64,000 nt of DNA from Melioribacter sp051488665 (GCF_051488665.1 NZ_JBPSEG010000003.1:248001-312000), one strand, 5' to 3'. Shown: positions 26,253 through 33,559, counted from the stretch's first letter. The notes: generated from the sequence alone by a model not told the origin. Numbers and translations: made by a program.

Positions 26253-27458
26253 TTATTCGTCCAGAGCTACTTTGGGGAGCAGATTCATTTTTTCGGTTTT
26301 CATCTGCATGCCTTTCATCGAATCGACCATTCTCTCTTCCACCGGAAGGTCTTCATAAACGAGCGCCAGGAGATTGCCTCCGGGGTACAAGCCGTTGTTG
26401 GTTACGCGCCTGGTATCATGGTCGTGAAACGTCCAGATCCCCCGGTTTTTCCCTTCAATTATAATATCGAAAGTTTTGCCGGGGCTTAATCTGATTGTAT
26501 TCATTTGCCAGGGCTGAGGCACAGGCAGACCGTCGTCCGCAACCAGCCAGAAATCGTGTCCGTGCAAATGCAAATAATGTTCTTCGCCTCCGGCATTAAT
26601 TAACCGCACTCTGATATTTTCTCCTTCCTTTATATAAAGATTAGGCGTAGAAGGATATGACTTTCCGTTGACCGTAAAGAAATTCGGTTGGGGCAGGTTC
26701 GCCGAGGATCGTCTGTTTAAAACGTATGGAGGCTTATAGCCCTTTTGCATATGCTCAGTCAGTTCGTCTTTCGAATCGAACAGGTTGAATCTCTCCTTGT
26801 CGAATCTTCCGTTCATCATTAAATAAGATCGTTCTTTCATTCGCACAATCATATTGTTAAGTTCTTCTCTAATGAAATTAGTGTCGTGCGCCGAATAAAT
26901 GAGAGTATACTCGCGTTCATATGGAAATCTTTTTTTTATGGGATCGTCCGGCTCTTCTACAATCAAACTTCCGAACATTCCCGACTGCATATGAAGAAGG
27001 GTTCCCCAATGGCAATGATAAAAATGCGTGCCGTACGGTTCGGCGGTAAATTCATAAACGAAGGTTTGTCCCGGCATAACAGGCATCTGATTCACATAAG
27101 GCACGCCGTCCATACGCCAGGGCACATGCATACCATGCCAATGGATTGTATGGTTTAACTCGGTCTTATTCCTGAAGATAACTCTGACATTGTCGCCTCT
27201 GTTTACACGTATTTCAGGTCCGGGAACCGAATTATTAAAAGCGAGCGTGTGAATATCAAACCCCGGCGCAATTTCGTGCCGTGCAATATCAATAAAAAGT
27301 TCATACTCTTTTAGAATCCCGTTGTTTTTGACGGGCTCCAGTACATTGGGGAAATTTTTCTTATTACGCTCAACGGCTTCTTTCCCTAACAGGTCGGCCG
27401 GCATAAATGCGGCGGCGGAAATAATAGCGGCGTTGTTTATAAATTCCCTCCTTTTCAA
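26253..27458 (-). CDS. Multicopper oxidase with type 1 copper site in domain 1
   Basis: A 401-residue exported copper protein. The N-terminus (KRREFINNAAIISAAAF) is a Tat-like signal, fitting export in folded form. Domain 1 carries His106 and His108 (HWHG) and HFYHCH, with Cys149, His156 and Met161 forming a type 1 site. Domain 2 has HYLHLHGH (His294, 297, 299) and His345-Asp-His347, where the usual type 1 Cys is Asp346. This matches two-domain oxidases with type 1 copper only in the first domain. Expected role: Cu(I) oxidation in the periplasm. Confidence 0.9.
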   Translation of the reverse strand: MKRREFINNAAIISAAAFMPADLLGKEAVERNKKNFPNVLEPVKNNGILKEYELFIDIARHEIAPGFDIHTLAFNNSVPGPEIRVNRGDNVRVIFRNKTELNHTIHWHGMHVPWRMDGVPYVNQMPVMPGQTFVYEFTAEPYGTHFYHCHWGTLLHMQSGMFGSLIVEEPDDPIKKRFPYEREYTLIYSAHDTNFIREELNNMIVRMKERSYLMMNGRFDKERFNLFDSKDELTEHMQKGYKPPYVLNRRSSANLPQPNFFTVNGKSYPSTPNLYIKEGENIRVRLINAGGEEHYLHLHGHDFWLVADDGLPVPQPWQMNTIRLSPGKTFDIIIEGKNRGIWTFHDHDTRRVTNNGLYPGGNLLALVYEDLPVEERMVDSMKGMQMKTEKMNLLPKVALDE

Positions 27459-27667
27459 GGGCGCCTCCGTTAATTTATTTTAAATACGCTTCATTCTATT
27501 TTTTATTATCTGCATGAACCGGGATTAATTTGGGAACAGTTTACATTATTCGTTATTTTGAGATTGTTGCCCGCTGTGTCAAAGTAAAGCTAAAGAATTC
27601 TATACAATGAATCAAAGCTCCAAACAATCTGATATTTATTATGTTCCCGAATTACGGTCGACGCTTA

Positions 27668-27940
27668 TCATTGTTGACGCGTCTCTTTATTTTTAATCTT
27701 AATATATTTTTCCGGATTCAAATCGAATTTTGCTTTGCATGTTTCCGAACAGAAAAAATATGTTTTGCCTTTATATACCGACTCCTGAGCCAGAAGTATA
27801 TTATGAATAACAATGCCGCAAACGGGGTCGGCTATAAATTTACCGCTGTTATTTTTATTCGCTTTGCCATCCATACCCATTCCATCGTTAGATTCATCAA
27901 ATTGCTTATCAGTACATGAGCGGAATATAATACAGGCCAA
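27668..27940 (-). CDS. YHS-domain protein with uncertain start
   Basis: A YHS domain (DPVCGIVIHN, then TYFFCSETCKAKFDLNPEKYIKI) forms the C-terminal two-thirds. The longest frame starts at a TTG directly after the stop of the upstream YHS gene and would give 90 residues opening with MACIIFRSCTDK, which looks like the end of a lipoprotein signal without its beginning. An ATG 20 codons in (27880) is another choice. A frameshift near 27940 that removed a signal peptide is possible. It probably binds copper like its neighbours. Confidence 0.75.
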   Translation of the reverse strand: MACIIFRSCTDKQFDESNDGMGMDGKANKNNSGKFIADPVCGIVIHNILLAQESVYKGKTYFFCSETCKAKFDLNPEKYIKIKNKETRQQ

Positions 27941-28174
27941 TCAGAATCGATAACCTTTTATATAAAGCATCGACTTGTCGCAATCGCATTTATCCGGCTT
28001 TATGCCATTCAATTCGATTGACGAATCAAAGAAATCGACGTAACTTTCGGGAGCTTTGACGAACAACGATTTGCATTTGGGGCAGCAGAAATAGTACATC
28101 CTGCCATTATATGCAATCCGCGGCGCCGATTCGATGTTATTCAACTCCATTCCGCATACCGGATCGATTTCCAT
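27941..28174 (-). CDS. YHS-domain protein with extra Cys
   Basis: A 77-residue protein with a YHS domain at residues 3-47 (DPVCGMELNNI, then MYYFCCPKCKSLFVKAPESYV). Its C-terminal tail has another Cys pair (KCDCDK). The CC-x2-C pattern is richer in Cys than the other YHS copies here. A good GGAGAATAAGC site precedes ATG 28174. It abuts the next YHS gene without a gap. Confidence 0.88.
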   Translation of the reverse strand: MEIDPVCGMELNNIESAPRIAYNGRMYYFCCPKCKSLFVKAPESYVDFFDSSIELNGIKPDKCDCDKSMLYIKGYRF

Positions 28175-28178
28175 TTGC

Positions 28179-28445
28179 TTATTCTCCTTTTTCGAAGAAA
28201 TAATTGTCTATCCAGTTATAAATAAGCATAAAAAAGAATCCCAGAACCCAGCCCCAAATAAACGCCGCCGCCAGTCCTCCCAATACCGTATAAATAGTAA
28301 TTGAATCGACAAAAGGCACTATAGCTCTAATATAAGGCAAGGCGTCGATATCGGAAACGAGCGTTTTAATAATCGACAAAAGAAACAACGCCGCTCCCGC
28401 TACGCCTGTAATGATACCGAAATAAACGGAACTATATTTTTTCAT
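28179..28445 (-). CDS. Small DUF5676-like membrane protein
   Basis: An 88-residue protein with two or three membrane helices (about 5-27, 51-80) ending in FFFMLIYNWIDNYFF. The second half shares its shape (Pro start, hydrophobic Gly-rich double helix, YNW end) with both halves of the next membrane protein. The DUF5676 match is from memory of the pattern, so it is tentative. Function unknown. Confidence 0.7.
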   Translation of the reverse strand: MKKYSSVYFGIITGVAGAALFLLSIIKTLVSDIDALPYIRAIVPFVDSITIYTVLGGLAAAFIWGWVLGFFFMLIYNWIDNYFFEKGE

Positions 28446-28454
28446 CTTCTCCTC

Positions 28455-29024
28455 CTACGATATTTCAGCGTTCTTGGACTTTTCAAAATAATTCAACGTA
28501 CCCGAAATTATTAAAGCCGTATAAGCGCTGTATATAATAATTTCGACGATACCGAGTAAGTAACTATAGAAATTCAAACTTTTGAATCCGGGCAACAGTA
28601 TCTCCCATATTTTTATCATGCTGTATTGCGGCGGCATTAAAATATCGTAGACGACGCACAGCGTAAACACAAGAATCAGAAAGACTGCAAACGATAAGAA
28701 AAGACTTTTGAACCTGAGATATATCAACTTAGGCTGGTAAGAATTCTTTTTGAATTTATCGCGCAGCAGATAATTGTAGATTGGAAACGTAATATAGCCG
28801 AATGCATAAGATCCGACCGACACTTCCAGAAGACCAATTAAAATACTGAGAGAATCGAGACCGTTAAATCCCGGTAAAAACAAAAGCCATATTTTGTGCA
28901 TCTGCCAGATAGAGTTGCTTCCCGAGTCGGTTAAAATCAGACCGATGCTTATACAAATACCGTAGAATATAGTGAAAATAAAAAAGAGAGACACCGCTAC
29001 CGGATACGGTTCTAACCTTTTCAT
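28455..29024 (-). CDS. Membrane protein with internal duplication (DUF5676-like)
   Basis: A 189-residue protein with four or five membrane helices. Its two halves are related: IWLLFLPGFNGLDSLSILIG matches IWEILLPGFKSLNFYSYLLG, and each continues into a helix ending in NYL or NYF. The single-copy relative is encoded next door at 28179-28445, which suggests duplication and fusion. Function unknown; the position at the start of the copper cluster suggests a role in metal handling at the membrane. Confidence 0.72.
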   Translation of the reverse strand: MKRLEPYPVAVSLFFIFTIFYGICISIGLILTDSGSNSIWQMHKIWLLFLPGFNGLDSLSILIGLLEVSVGSYAFGYITFPIYNYLLRDKFKKNSYQPKLIYLRFKSLFLSFAVFLILVFTLCVVYDILMPPQYSMIKIWEILLPGFKSLNFYSYLLGIVEIIIYSAYTALIISGTLNYFEKSKNAEIS

Positions 29025-29056
29025 AACTTCCCCCTTCTTTAAGATTTCAATTATCC

Positions 29057-29080
29057 GGGCGGACCTTAAATTGTCCGCCC
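29057..29080. terminator. Hairpin between the secreted-protein and membrane-protein genes
   Basis: GGGCGGAC (29057-29064) and GTCCGCCC (29073-29080) form an eight-bp stem. On the - strand no T-run follows, so it may attenuate or stabilise mRNA rather than terminate it. Confidence 0.5.
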
Positions 29081-29088
29081 TAATTAAA

Positions 29089-29352
29089 TTACATATGGGC
29101 TTTACTGCTTCTGAAAACGCTTGTCCTCTTTTGGAGCGTCCGCTTTACGGCGATAACTTTCGCATTGTAAACGTCGAAACCGTGCCGTTTGGATTTAAGA
29201 AACCGGCTCGGTTTTTTAGCGGAATAAATCTCCGCCTTCGTCGAGCGATATTTCATTGCGTTAAAGTTTTTTCCGTAGATATCGGCATTAATGCCGGTAA
29301 GTATAAGAGCTACTGCTAAAAAGGCTGCGGCTTTAAAGAACCTGAGTTTCAT
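29089..29352 (-). CDS. Small exported basic protein heading the copper cluster
   Basis: An 87-residue protein with a signal peptide (about 1-25, KLRFFKAAAFLAVALILTGINA). The mature part is rich in Lys, Arg, Ser and Tyr (KYRSTKAEIYSAKKPSRF) and has no Cys. ATG 29352 is used because GGAGGAG lies seven bases ahead and a promoter with -10 at 29381-29386 rules out the longer frame. No family was recognised; it may be a periplasmic or envelope protein made under copper stress. Confidence 0.65.
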   Translation of the reverse strand: MKLRFFKAAAFLAVALILTGINADIYGKNFNAMKYRSTKAEIYSAKKPSRFLKSKRHGFDVYNAKVIAVKRTLQKRTSVFRSSKAHM

Positions 29353-29380
29353 GTGCTCCTCCGTTAATTGTGTCCATACG

Positions 29381-29409
29381 CTAATATGCAACTGTCGTGC
29401 CATTGTCAA
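29381..29409 (-). promoter_or_regulatory. Sigma70-type promoter of the leftward copper cluster
   Basis: On the - strand a perfect -35 TTGACA (29404-29409) is followed after 17 bases by -10 TATTAG (29381-29386). The first gene starts about 29 bases further on at 29352. Confidence 0.72.
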
Positions 29410-29630
29410 TTATTCATTTTTTATCCATTTACAGCCATTTGTCGCCGGTCATTTAAATAATCTTAAATATTTCTTTAAATATTTTTAATGATTATTTCCG
29501 CTGACTTTTCCGTTTTGCCGGATTTCCGTCGGGACTCAGTTTCTTAATTCCGAACTACAAACATTGACGCGCGAAATAATATTCAGAGCGTCGCTTTAAA
29601 TTGCGCGGCTTTTTAAGACTAAAAAAAACG

Positions 29631-29687
29631 TAAGTTTGTAAACTTATTCCGATAGCGGAATGTTTTTATTATGTCAACTAATTGACA
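29631..29687. promoter_or_regulatory. Cluster of three consecutive palindromes
   Basis: TAAGTTTGTAAACTTA (29631-29646), ATTCCGATAGCGGAAT (29646-29661) and TGTCAACTAATTGACA (29672-29687) lie back to back in the 444-base gap between divergent metal genes. The third contains a TTGACA -35 box on both strands. They are operator candidates. The remaining gap (29410-29630) is AT-rich and shows no gene. Confidence 0.55.
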
Positions 29688-29712
29688 GTGAATTTACAAA
29701 GGTAAATATTAT
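29682..29712 (+). promoter_or_regulatory. MerR/CueR-type promoter candidate with 19-base spacer
   Basis: TTGACA (29682-29687) and TATTAT (29707-29712) are separated by 19 bases, longer than the normal 17. Between them is the dyad ATTTAC-N4-GTAAAT (29692-29707). This overlong spacer with a central dyad is the layout of promoters twisted by MerR-family metal sensors. No MerR gene is in the window. Confidence 0.5.
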
Positions 29713-29796
29713 CTTTATGCAAGCGCAGATTTGTTTTAAGATCGATTGTAAAAGCGCGTTATACAATCCAACCAACAACATAAAAAGGAGTACGCT

Positions 29797-30288
29797 ATGA
29801 AAATCTTCAAATTAGCCCTTATCGTTTTATTGACCGTTTTTATTACGGGCATTCAGGCACAGGACAAGAAAGACGACCACGAAGCCAAATGCAAAATGAT
29901 GGTCGAAAAAATTCAAAAGACCGACGCCAATAAAGACGGCAAAGTATTCGCTTGTCCCAAGTGCGAAGTTTACCAGGATGAAGCGGGAAAATGTTCCAAA
30001 TGCGGAGCCGAGCTGCACGAAATGACCGTCGACGAAGTTCATAAAGCAATCTGCGGAAAAGAGAAGGATCACAATCATAAAATGGAAATGAAATCCGCAA
30101 AGGATTATGACAAGAACAAAGACGGAAAAGTATTTCAATGCTCAATGTGCCCGAATGAAATTTCAGACGAGGCAGGAGAATGTCCTGCATGCGGCATGAA
30201 ATTAAAAGAGGTTTCCGTAGACGACGCATGCAAAAATTTAACGAAAGCAAAAGAAAAGATGGAAATGAAAAAGAAAGAAATGAAATAA
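29797..30288 (+). CDS. Exported protein with two DxNKDG/heavy-metal-binding modules
   Basis: A 163-residue protein with a signal peptide (about 1-21, cut near IQAQD). Two related modules follow. The first has DANKDGKVFACPKC and CSKCGAELHEMTVDE; the second has DKNKDGKVFQCSMC and CPACGMKLKEVSVDD. Each joins a calcium-loop-like DxNKDG to a four-Cys heavy-metal-binding domain. The same module ends the CusB-like protein and the protein at 8561-8986. A periplasmic metal buffer or sensor is likely. It has its own promoter region and terminator. Confidence 0.85.
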   Translation: MKIFKLALIVLLTVFITGIQAQDKKDDHEAKCKMMVEKIQKTDANKDGKVFACPKCEVYQDEAGKCSKCGAELHEMTVDEVHKAICGKEKDHNHKMEMKSAKDYDKNKDGKVFQCSMCPNEISDEAGECPACGMKLKEVSVDDACKNLTKAKEKMEMKKKEMK

Positions 30289-30298
30289 GTTATAGAAC

Positions 30299-30331
30299 GC
30301 CCGCCGTTCGTAAGTCCGGCGGGCTTTTTTT
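30299..30331 (+). terminator. Rho-independent terminator after the metal-binding protein gene
   Basis: GCCCGCCG (30299-30306) pairs with CGGCGGGC (30317-30324), followed by seven T. It also touches the end of the convergent thiamine-binding gene. Confidence 0.9.
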
Positions 30332-30566
30332 AACATCCGCAAACGTTGGACATTCTTACCGACATTATAAATTTCGATTCATCGCATCTTTCGTTATAAA
30401 TTCTCTCTAACAAAGAAAAAATCTTTTCCGGTTCTCCTTTTATTAAAGTCGACATTTCGCCGATATTAAATTCGAGTCCGCTTTTTTTTATAATATCGAG
30501 GACGGCGTTCACTTCGGCGATATAATCGTGAGATTGAACCGGAACGAACGCGATTTCGCATGTCAT
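30330..30566 (-). CDS. MTH1187/YqgV-type thiamine-binding family protein
   Basis: A 78-residue ferredoxin-fold protein: MTCEIAFVPVQSHDYIAEVNAV, then an amphipathic helix, KKSGLEFNIGEMSTLIKGEPE and a second helix with ERIYNERC. This matches the MTH1187 family, some members of which bind thiamine. The family normally starts at this Met (30566); ATG 30581 would add five residues overlapping the methyltransferase gene. The Cys-rich end (MSNVCGC) is unusual and could bind metal. It is coupled to the methyltransferase gene. Confidence 0.8.
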   Translation of the reverse strand: MTCEIAFVPVQSHDYIAEVNAVLDIIKKSGLEFNIGEMSTLIKGEPEKIFSLLERIYNERCDESKFIMSVRMSNVCGC

Positions 30567-31234
30567 TATTTTTTTTGCCATAACGCCGCTATAAATCCCG
30601 GTTTATTTATTTTCGAATAATTCATTTCTTTATCGAGCGAAGGCTCTGTTTCGCCGGGAGGTGTATACAAAGTTTCCCGTACGGCGATCAATTCATCCGG
30701 ATGAAACGAGCGGATTTCGGAGATATCGAACAGTCTGGCGTATTTGAATACGGTATTTTCTTTGAAATATTCCGATTCGTATAACTCGCCCCACCCGCTT
30801 TTTTTATTAATAAAACCGATAACGACTTTACCGCCCTTTTTGACCGTTCTGAAAATTTCATCGACGCCTTTGGAAGGATTGCCGAAGAATTCGACCGCCG
30901 CCACGCAGACGGCGGAATCAAAACGTTCGTTTTCAAACGGCAGTTTATGAATGTCGGCTAATACAAAATTTAAATTTAAGTTCCGGGAAAGAGCTTTCTT
31001 TTTTGCAACATCAAGCATATTGTTTGAATTGTCGACTCCCGTAACGCTGCATCCCCGTCCTGCCAATTCAATCGAATAATTGCCCGTACCGCAGCAGGCG
31101 TCTAAAACACTTTCCCCTTCCTTCGGATCGAGCAGCGAAAGAACCGCCTTCATTTCTAACATGTGAATAAAATTACCCGGAGGCGTTTCGTACCATTGGT
31201 CGTATTTATCCGCTTCGGAATCGAAAATTGCCAT
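30566..31234 (-). CDS. Class I SAM-dependent methyltransferase (UbiE-like)
   Basis: A 222-residue soluble protein with motif I VLDACCGTGNYSIELAGRG, acidic loop VTGVDNSNNMLDVA, and motif IV NERFDSAVCVAAVEFF with a following KKGGKVVIGFI. The fold is that of Methyltransf_11 enzymes such as UbiE. The substrate cannot be told. Its stop shares a base with the next gene's start, so both are probably made together. Confidence 0.88.
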   Translation of the reverse strand: MAIFDSEADKYDQWYETPPGNFIHMLEMKAVLSLLDPKEGESVLDACCGTGNYSIELAGRGCSVTGVDNSNNMLDVAKKKALSRNLNLNFVLADIHKLPFENERFDSAVCVAAVEFFGNPSKGVDEIFRTVKKGGKVVIGFINKKSGWGELYESEYFKENTVFKYARLFDISEIRSFHPDELIAVRETLYTPPGETEPSLDKEMNYSKINKPGFIAALWQKK

Positions 31235-31287
31235 AATATACCGTTGTGATTTTATACGGTCAAAAATACGATTTTATTGAATTAAAG

Positions 31288-31527
31288 TTATTTGTTGTAC
31301 TCGTCGACCGCTTTTTTCTCCAGGTCTTTTTTCATTTCTTTCGGTAGAATTACCGTTTCGTAAAATTTTCCGTCTTTGCCCTTTTCATTTGGAGCTGAAA
31401 GGAACAAACCGTTGGCGCCGTTTACCAGCCGGAACCCTTTAATTACAATATCGTCGTCGGTTTGAATATCGAAAAACGCGACGGTTTTTCCCCCGCCTTG
31501 AATTTTGTTCATTCGTACGATTTTCAT
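31288..31527 (-). CDS. spoVG: SpoVG-family nucleic-acid-binding protein
   Basis: A 79-residue protein matching SpoVG: MKIVRMNKI at the start, AFFDIQTDDDIVIKGFRLVNGANGLFLSAP in the middle, and FYETVILPKEMKKDLEKKA at the end. SpoVG proteins bind DNA or RNA and act as global regulators; in this group they are short. It has its own AGGAG site and stands 53 bases from the methyltransferase gene. Confidence 0.9.
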   Translation of the reverse strand: MKIVRMNKIQGGGKTVAFFDIQTDDDIVIKGFRLVNGANGLFLSAPNEKGKDGKFYETVILPKEMKKDLEKKAVDEYNK

Positions 31528-31662
31528 TTTTGACTCCTGTTTATTAAAACAAATAATTAACAGGAAAGGAAATTGCGCGATGCGATTTACCGGTTACCCC
31601 TCTTTTTGCCCTTCATGCGAAAGTCAAAATAAATATTTTTTCGGTTTTTGTCTACTTTAAAT

Positions 31663-31731
31663 ATTACCAAATTACCAAGATTGCCAAATTGCAAGATTAC
31701 AAGATTACCAAATTGCAAGATTAACAAATTG
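31663..31731. repeat. ATTACCAA/ATTGCAAG repeat cluster, left outer copy
   Basis: About eight short units of the type ATTACCAA, ATTGCCAA, ATTGCAAG and ATTACAAG run head to tail. The same units flank the four-helix-bundle gene at 37602-37967 and recur in opposite orientation at 45676-45742. A 21-base segment (31664-31684) is identical to the complement of 45693-45713. Confidence 0.8.
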
Positions 31732-31798
31732 TTATGGAATATTTTTGCATCCTTTTTATAATAAAATCTGTCAATAATCGAATAGAAGAGACTTAGAG

Positions 31799-31868
31799 GC
31801 GCACGCTGAGTTTATCGAAGCGTGAACTGAGAGAAGATTCTGGCGCACGCTGAGTTTATCGAAGCGTG
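31799..31868. repeat. Two copies of a REP-like hairpin repeat
   Basis: A 26-base unit at 31799-31824 and 31843-31868 contains CACGCT and AGCGTG arms around GAGTTTATCGA. It belongs to the CTTCGACAGGCTCAGC-type repeat family found again at 33307-33680. The remaining bases to 32030 show no gene. Confidence 0.75.
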
Positions 31869-32030
31869 CGGAATCATCAACATCACATTACCTGCAGTTG
31901 TCGCCTCAACAAAAAGATAATTTAACCCTCCCACAAGAGAAGAACACAACACTTAAAGCTTTTAACTATAGATTAACCGTCGTTAAACAGGATTATTTAT
32001 TGACGGTCAACACTATTTTACATTTAGTAG

Positions 32031-32062
32031 TACTATTCGTAAATTATGCTTGACAAATAGTA
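32031..32062. promoter_or_regulatory. Inverted repeat directly ahead of the DUF4143 ATPase gene
   Basis: TACTATT (32031-32037) and AATAGTA (32056-32062) form a dyad ending three bases before ATG 32066, where it would cover the ribosome-binding region. An operator or an mRNA hairpin limiting translation is possible. No usual ribosome site is visible. Confidence 0.35.
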
Positions 32063-32065
32063 TCA

Positions 32066-33259
32066 ATGATGAAAATGTATAATTACAAGGAACGCCTAAT
32101 ATACACGGATTTAAGGGAGCATCTTTCCAGAAAGCAGATTACAGTAATTACGGGATTAAGGAGAACCGGAAAAACAACGCTGTTAAAAAAACTTTTTGAA
32201 GAATTTAAAACCGACAATAAAATTTACATAGACCTGGAACGTATCGACAACCGGGAACTTTTTTCCGAAAAAAATTACGATAACATTATATTGTCTCTCG
32301 CTTCACGGGGACTAGATTTCAAAGAGGAAGCGCTTATTGGCATAGACGAGATACAACTTCTACCGGGTATAGTTAGCGCAATCAAATATTTATACGATAA
32401 TTATCGAATAAAATTTATTATAACCGGCTCAAGCAGCTATTACATAAAGAATTTATTCGGCGAGTCATTAGCCGGAAGAAAAAAAGTTTTCGAGCTGAAT
32501 ACGCTGTGTTTCAGGGAATTTCTTCATTTCAAAGGCATCCCTTACACATCGCCCAAAACAATCGGCCGACAATTCCTACCCGCTGAGTATGAACGTCTTA
32601 AAAAGCATTATGAAGAATTCATTCGATACGGAGGTTTTCCCGAAGTCGTTTTAGCAAGAACTATTAAAGATAAAATTGACATTATCGACGATATTCTGAG
32701 TTCGTATTTAAATATTGACATTAAAAATATCGCTGATATCAGAGATCAAAAAAATTTATTTAATCTTCTTAAAATGCTTGCAGTGAGGGCGGCTACGCGC
32801 CTGGATTATACAAAACTATCTTCATTAACTGGAATATCCAGGCCTTCAGTTTATAATTATATTGACCTGCTCGAAAAGACTTTTGTGATTACGAGGGTTC
32901 CCGTATTTACCAAAAATCCTGACAGAGAAATCGTAAAAGCTCCTAAGATTTTTATTAACGACAACGGATTATTAAACCGACTTACCGAAGTCGGCAGCGG
33001 CGTACAATTCGAGAATGCTGTCTTTAATCAATTAAAATTTCACGGCAAACTTCAATATTATTCATTAAAGACCGGCAAAGAAATCGATTTTATACTTAAC
33101 GGTAAAACTGCAATTGAAGTCAAAGAAAGAGCTACTGTTCAGGATAAAAATCAGATTAAAACTCTTGCAAAAAGAATCGGTATCTCGAAGATAATAATAG
33201 CCGCCCGGTATCCGACACCCTCGTTCAACGATTTTACATGGGGCGGCGATTTAGGTTGA
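32066..33259 (+). CDS. AAA-type ATPase with DUF4143 domain
   Basis: A 397-residue protein of the AAA_14/DUF4143 family. Walker A is GLRRTGKTTLLKKL (about 30-43), Walker B is LIGIDEIQ, and a sensor-1-like strand IKFIITGSSSYYIKNL follows. A winged-helix-like segment (TKLSSLTGISRPSVYNYIDLLEKTFVI) and the DUF4143 nuclease-fold end (GKEIDFILNGKTAIEVKERA) complete it. Proteins of this family are widespread, often standalone and of unclear role. It stands alone between repeat clusters beside the CRISPR locus, hinting at a mobile or defence-linked gene. Confidence 0.88.
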   Translation: MMKMYNYKERLIYTDLREHLSRKQITVITGLRRTGKTTLLKKLFEEFKTDNKIYIDLERIDNRELFSEKNYDNIILSLASRGLDFKEEALIGIDEIQLLPGIVSAIKYLYDNYRIKFIITGSSSYYIKNLFGESLAGRKKVFELNTLCFREFLHFKGIPYTSPKTIGRQFLPAEYERLKKHYEEFIRYGGFPEVVLARTIKDKIDIIDDILSSYLNIDIKNIADIRDQKNLFNLLKMLAVRAATRLDYTKLSSLTGISRPSVYNYIDLLEKTFVITRVPVFTKNPDREIVKAPKIFINDNGLLNRLTEVGSGVQFENAVFNQLKFHGKLQYYSLKTGKEIDFILNGKTAIEVKERATVQDKNQIKTLAKRIGISKIIIAARYPTPSFNDFTWGGDLG

Positions 33260-33306
33260 TCTATTTCTTATAACTGCAGAATGTACTTATCGTAACGGGA
33301 TATCGT

Positions 33307-33427
33307 CGCTTCGACAGGCTCAGCGTCCGGTAACCCGTCGGAGTCGGGTACGATTAATACAGCATACCACAAGCCAATTTGTAACATCGGATTTTCGGAG
33401 TGAGTCCGTCGACTGACGGACGAACGG
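33307..33427. repeat. 121-bp direct repeat, copy 1
   Basis: Begins CGCTTCGACAGGCTCAGCGT and ends GACGGACGAACGG. A near-identical copy occupies 33560-33680, 253 bases downstream. It contains the REP-like CTTCGACAGGCTCAGC core and small inverted repeats (CCCGTCGGAGTCGGG, GTCCGTCGACTGACGGAC). Confidence 0.85.
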
Positions 33428-33430
33428 AGA

Positions 33431-33559
33431 CGCTTCGGCAAGCTCAGCGTCCGCTTGAACCTAGCCACAATAACGCTTCGACAAGCTCAGCGTCCGCTTG
33501 AACCTAGCGGCAATAACGCTTCGACAAGCTCAGTATCCGCCTGAACATAGCCACAACAA
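33431..33559. repeat. Three tandem 43-bp repeats with REP-like core
   Basis: Units start at 33431, 33474 and 33517, each opening CGCTTCG(A/G)CAAGCTCAG and ending in a CAATAA- or CAACAA-like tail. The first two differ at very few positions; the third has diverged more. Confidence 0.85.
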
